Below, one piece after another: positions 31,399-34,125 of a DNA stretch of 34,125 nt. The first letter of the stretch is position 1; the number at the start of each line of letters is the position of its first letter. The notes beneath the pieces were generated by a model. That model was not told where the DNA came from and did not search any database. It saw nothing but the letters and a program-made list of their open reading frames with translations. The translations under genes and the position numbers were made by a program. Source of the DNA: Verrucomicrobiota bacterium (GTDB lineage Bacteria; Verrucomicrobiota; Verrucomicrobiia; Chthoniobacterales; JAFAMB01); NCBI GenBank assembly GCA_019247695.1, contig JAFBAP010000175.1:1-34125 (forward strand), given 5' to 3'.

Positions 31399-32037
31399 CT
31401 ACGGTGCCGTCGGCGTCGGTACCAGGTCCTCGGTATTGAAGATTCTCCACGCGGCCAGACCTAGTTCCCGGAACTTGGCCGCGAACGTTGAGTCCCCCAC
31501 GCGCGGCCCGGAGAACGTGTAAACCTTGGTCGTTTCGATGCCTTTAAGTGGTCGGAAAAATGCCAGAGCCGCCCCCAGACGATGTCCGGTGATGAAAACC
31601 TGCGTCGAAGAGTTTGCCCGTTGAGAAAAAAACTGTCGAATTGCCGGAGCAATCTGCTGGTGAATGGACATGAAACCAGCCGTGGAATTGCCCCATCCCG
31701 GTTGGAACGGCATCGGATGAATCGACGCATCGTCAAACCATTCCAACGGTGTCTGCGTGCCGCGGATGACTGCGTAGATGGCGTCACCCTTTTTGGCAAT
31801 GAATCCGAAGGGGAGCGGGGTGGGGTTGGCGGCGGGACGCGGCAAAGGAAGCTCGATCGGAAGCGGCAGAAAATTCTCAACTGCGAAGAATTGCGTCTCT
31901 ACCGTGTACCCGTCCTGAATGGTCCAACGGGAAGGGGCGCCGGCTTTGGCAATGTTGAACTGCTGGTAGGCCTGATCAATGAGTTTGCCGCACGCGACGG
32001 CCTCGTCCACGCTGAAAGGAGGAGGAAAATAGGGCAT
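31399..32037 (-). CDS. Lipase class 3-like protein without catalytic Ser, C-terminally short
   Basis: The protein is 212 residues. The class 3 lipase fold is indicated by YAVIRGTQTPLEWFDD, the nucleophile-elbow region TGHRLGAALAFF and VYTFSGPRVGDSTFAAKF. The elbow normally reads GHSLGGAL; here the nucleophile is R153. The protein ends shortly after EDLVPT, where the family normally continues to a catalytic His, so that His is also missing. It is probably an inactive or decaying lipase. The start at 32037 is chosen over 32085; neither has a good ribosome binding site. It converges on the gspE-like gene. A pseudogene label would also be defensible. Confidence 0.72.
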   Translation of the reverse strand: MPYFPPPFSVDEAVACGKLIDQAYQQFNIAKAGAPSRWTIQDGYTVETQFFAVENFLPLPIELPLPRPAANPTPLPFGFIAKKGDAIYAVIRGTQTPLEWFDDASIHPMPFQPGWGNSTAGFMSIHQQIAPAIRQFFSQRANSSTQVFITGHRLGAALAFFRPLKGIETTKVYTFSGPRVGDSTFAAKFRELGLAAWRIFNTEDLVPTPTAP

Positions 32038-32515
32038 GATGATAGATCGTTGAAGTTGGGTGAATCCGGGCAGGCTGCAGAGCAAGCTGCGGGCTGCGCG
32101 ACCTTTTTTGGAAGCCTAGCATGCTCATATGCGCCTGCATATACGCAGGAATCCGTAGGCGGCGGAAACATCAGCTGGACCGACGGCATCATTGGGCAGC
32201 TCGACATCACGGCCGAAAAAGCCAACGGGTTGCATGGTTACGAACTAACTGGCCGTGACCATGCCGGTTTGGCCCGCCGCCCAGGGCTCAGTCGGGTAGA
32301 TCGTTCCGGTCAGCGCCGATTAACAACGTACAAAGGGGACAGGATATCGGCGCCGTCGAGATTGCCCGGATGATGCCGTTGGTCTGCAATGCCGGGCTGT
32401 TGTTGTAAGCGAGCGCTCGCGTCACCCGGTCCCCCGGCTGGGCCCTCGGGCTCCTTGAACCTTCGGCGATCATGAGCGTAATGGTTCACAAACAGGCCCG
32501 GTGGGCGGACGATTG
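32038..32515. other. Apparently non-coding, possibly decayed region
   Basis: No intact gene is supported. Short open frames on both strands show no recognised family. A CCTGC/GCAGG hairpin lies at 32134-32149. At 32332-32346 the word AAAGGGGACAGGATA is the reverse complement of the GACCTGTCCCCTTT words found in number at 33161-33540, so this repeat class flanks the DUF1643 gene on both sides. Confidence 0.5.
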
Positions 32516-33058
32516 ATGAACCCTTGCCGATTTTCTCCTTGCCGGCGATACCGGTACACGCTGACGCATGACGTTGCGGACCTTTTCAGCGCGCCGTCCG
32601 GTCACGGTTACGTGGCTTGGATCGGACTTAATCCGAGTCGGGCGGATGAAAGCCGGCTTGACCCGACTCTCTGGCGGGTTCGGGCGTACACAAACCGATT
32701 TGGGTTCCGGGCTTTTAAGATGCTCAACCTTTTTGCATACCGCGCGCCCGACCCGCGCGTCTTGAAAAGGGCTGCTGACCCGGTTGGCCCGGAAAACGAC
32801 CATCACCTGCTTGAGGTCTGCCGGCAGGCGGCACTGGTGGTTTGTTGTTGGGGCGCCGGCGGTCAATACCGTGACCGGGACCGTGCGGTTATCGAGTTGC
32901 TGCGGGGCATTCCTCTGCACGCGCTGGCCCTCAGCAAAATGGGCCATCCCCGGCATCCGCTTTACCTTAAGGGCACTTGCTGGCCCATGCCTTTCGCCGG
33001 CAGCCTAGCGATACGTTGCGCAGCGGTCATGGCGGGTGTCGTCAGGGGGAAGGCGTAA
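32516..33058 (+). CDS. DUF1643 family protein
   Basis: A 180-residue protein of the uncharacterised DUF1643 family: YRYTLTHDVAD, YVAWIGLNPSRADESRLDPT, FGFRAFKMLNLFAYRAPDP, ENDHHLLEVC and the C-terminal SKMGHPRHPLYLKG are the family's conserved blocks. It has no known activity, although the conserved NPS, D and H residues suggest an enzyme. The ATG at 32516 is preferred; a GTG at 32501 adds five residues. The family is often found on mobile or accessory DNA, which agrees with the flanking repeats and transposase. Confidence 0.85.
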   Translation: MNPCRFSPCRRYRYTLTHDVADLFSAPSGHGYVAWIGLNPSRADESRLDPTLWRVRAYTNRFGFRAFKMLNLFAYRAPDPRVLKRAADPVGPENDHHLLEVCRQAALVVCCWGAGGQYRDRDRAVIELLRGIPLHALALSKMGHPRHPLYLKGTCWPMPFAGSLAIRCAAVMAGVVRGKA

Positions 33059-33868
33059 ACAGGAGGGGCTACCGCCCCTTGCTGATTTCTCTTCCGGGAC
33101 GGGGCCATCGAACGTCGCGCTCGCATTTTTCGGATCGCACCCCCTTGCTCAGGCGGTGGAGACCTGTCCCCTTTTGGCACTCATCAAGACAAGAACCCCA
33201 GATGGTGACTCAAGGAGTGAAGCCAGTACCAGACCTGTCCCTCTTGCGGGCTCGGTGCGAGCGGTCTGTCCCCTTCTGGAAAACGCATTCCCACAGCAGA
33301 CCTGTCCCTTTTTTGGGACAAAACGCTCCAAGAATGGAGGATAAGGCACGACGCGTGTGCCCATCGGAAGTTTGCCTACCCGGAAAAGAGAGCCTTGCCG
33401 CCCCCGGGTGTACGTGACCGAGACGTGGCTCGGCATGCAATGCTCCACGTCTCGTCAGATATATGTATGCGACGGCCGCGCGGCGTTTCCCCTCTTAGTT
33501 TTGACTAAGTCAATGCAACTTGGACCTGTCCGCTTTCGAGAGAACAACCGTCGTAAAATCTTTCAGGGCGCCATCGCCCCATCGCGCGGATGCGCTCTCA
33601 GGAGGGGCACACACGTTTTGGTCGCCGCGTCACAGGGGCCAGCCGTAAGCTGAAGCGAATGCATCATACCGCAGTCGTTCAACTTCCCGGACGGCAGCAA
33701 CCTGGCTGAAGTAAACAAGAAGGAGTGCGGAATGAACTCTCACCGGGCCGACTCTCTTCTGCCATTCAGATGCTGAGGGGTCGCTACCGCAGCAGACTGC
33801 GCTTCCGCAACGCGCCAGTGCAGACCATCAAACTCGACCTGTTCGCCCTTGGGGGTCACTCACTCGCT
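33059..33868. other. Non-coding repeat-rich region before the transposase
   Basis: No gene is supported; open frames here lack family resemblance. Contents are the GACCTGTCCC array, the 13-bp palindrome TTGACTAAGTCAA (33501-33513), and an 11-bp inverted pair AGCTGAAGCGA / TCGCTTCAGCT (33649-33659 and 33864-33874). The right arm of that pair overlaps the transposase stop codon. The region looks like accumulated mobile-element debris. Confidence 0.6.
33161..33540 (+). repeat. Array of dispersed GACCTGTCCC words
   Basis: Five same-strand copies: GACCTGTCCCCTTTT (33161), GACCTGTCCCTCTTG (33232), GGTCTGTCCCCTTCT (33263), GACCTGTCCCTTTTTT (33299) and GACCTGTCCGCTTTC (33523). Spacing is irregular (about 30-225 bp). 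The copy at 33299 contains TGTCCC-TTTTTT-GGGACA, a perfect hairpin. A reverse copy sits at 32332. From memory, such words recur near IS200/REP-type transposases in several phyla. Confidence 0.75.
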
Positions 33869-34125
33869 TCAGCTCGGGGCGGCGCGCGCCGGCACGGCCC
33901 GGCCCCGCCAGCACACAAACCACTCCGCCCCGCCCCCTTCGGCCGCCCCCGCCGGCTCAGCGCCCGGCCCGGGCGGCAGGCCCGGGCCCCGCCAGCGGCT
34001 CAACTGTTCTTCGACAAAGCGGCGGCTGCCCAGCACCAGCCCGTTGGTCAGAAAGCGCAGCCGGCAGCCCAGGCTCACCCCGGCCGGCAACGCCCCTTTT
34101 TCCTGCTCGACCACCCGGCGGGCCA
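33869..34125 (-). CDS. C-terminal part of a probable REP-associated (IS200-like) transposase
   Basis: The frame is open to the right edge, so the 5' part is outside the window. About 85 residues are visible. VSLGCRLRFLTNGLVLGSRRFVEEQLSRWRG matches the C-terminal segment (RYFTDGxxLGSRxFVE) of Y1-type transposases of the REP-associated group, as remembered. The last ~40 residues are Gly/Ala/Pro-rich and extremely GC-rich, unlike the family's usual ending. The HUH and Tyr catalytic motifs would lie upstream, outside the window. Neighbouring short repeats fit such an element. Confidence 0.62.
   Translation of the reverse strand, partial: ARRVVEQEKGALPAGVSLGCRLRFLTNGLVLGSRRFVEEQLSRWRGPGLPPGPGAEPAGAAEGGGAEWFVCWRGRAVPARAAPS

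Noticed and set aside
31582-32373. 263-codon open frame on the plus strand
   Set aside because: It overlaps the lipase-like gene, whose fold motifs are clear on the other strand. The plus-strand product has low-complexity Arg-rich stretches and no family resemblance.
33036-33653. Several frames of 75-146 codons in the right-hand non-coding region
   Set aside because: They run across the GACCTGTCCC array in different frames and show no conserved sequence.

Overview
The window is 34 kb of GC-rich bacterial chromosome. Its gene content fits the Verrucomicrobiota (a Chthoniobacter/Spartobacteria-like soil or freshwater lineage). The reasons are a GlgE-type maltosyltransferase beside an anomeric sugar kinase and nucleotidyltransferase, an HTH plus metallo-beta-lactamase fusion, an ankyrin lipoprotein, and a compact type II secretion/type IV pilus-like operon resembling the Akkermansia Amuc_1098 region. 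The phylum assignment is inference from protein resemblance; no rRNA is present. No tRNA, rRNA or CRISPR array was seen.

Layout. Positions 1-309 hold tandem heptamer repeats. A ComEC-like protein (310-2523, +) converges on a long minus-strand block, read from right to left: murU-like, amgK-like, glgE, ankyrin lipoprotein, HTH-MBL hydrolase, trmB (9475 down to 2493). Positions 9476-10329 are a non-coding mosaic of dispersed repeats. A plus-strand block follows: ECF sigma factor, its membrane partner, an HtrA-like protein without a catalytic triad, xseB, dxs, and an ABC ATPase whose 3' end runs into repeats. A two-gene TIR cassette (16461-17626) lies between two direct copies of a heptamer repeat. 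Then come a GNAT acetyltransferase (-), plsY and gpsA (+).

Positions 20405-31381 carry eleven tightly packed plus-strand genes for a secretion or pilus machine: pilin, GspF/PilC, four inner-membrane/periplasmic components in the PilM-N-O-P positions, a secretin, three pseudopilin-like proteins and a GspE/PilB ATPase. Several neighbours overlap by 4 bp (ATGA or GTGA). The right end (31399-34125) looks accessory and partly decayed: a lipase-like protein lacking its serine, a DUF1643 protein, an array of GACCTGTCCC words, and the C-terminal part of a probable REP-associated (IS200-like) transposase running off the edge.

Two points stand out. The first is a candidate TIR-based defence pair: a TIR protein with a candidate catalytic Glu, plus a Rossmann-like partner 2 nt downstream, bracketed by direct repeats. 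The second is a family of composite intergenic repeats built from 7-mers and 9/10-mers. These recur at three or more loci, run into gene 3' ends, supply stop codons, and apparently supply the ribosome binding site of the TIR gene. Both readings come from direct inspection and need database and comparative tests.
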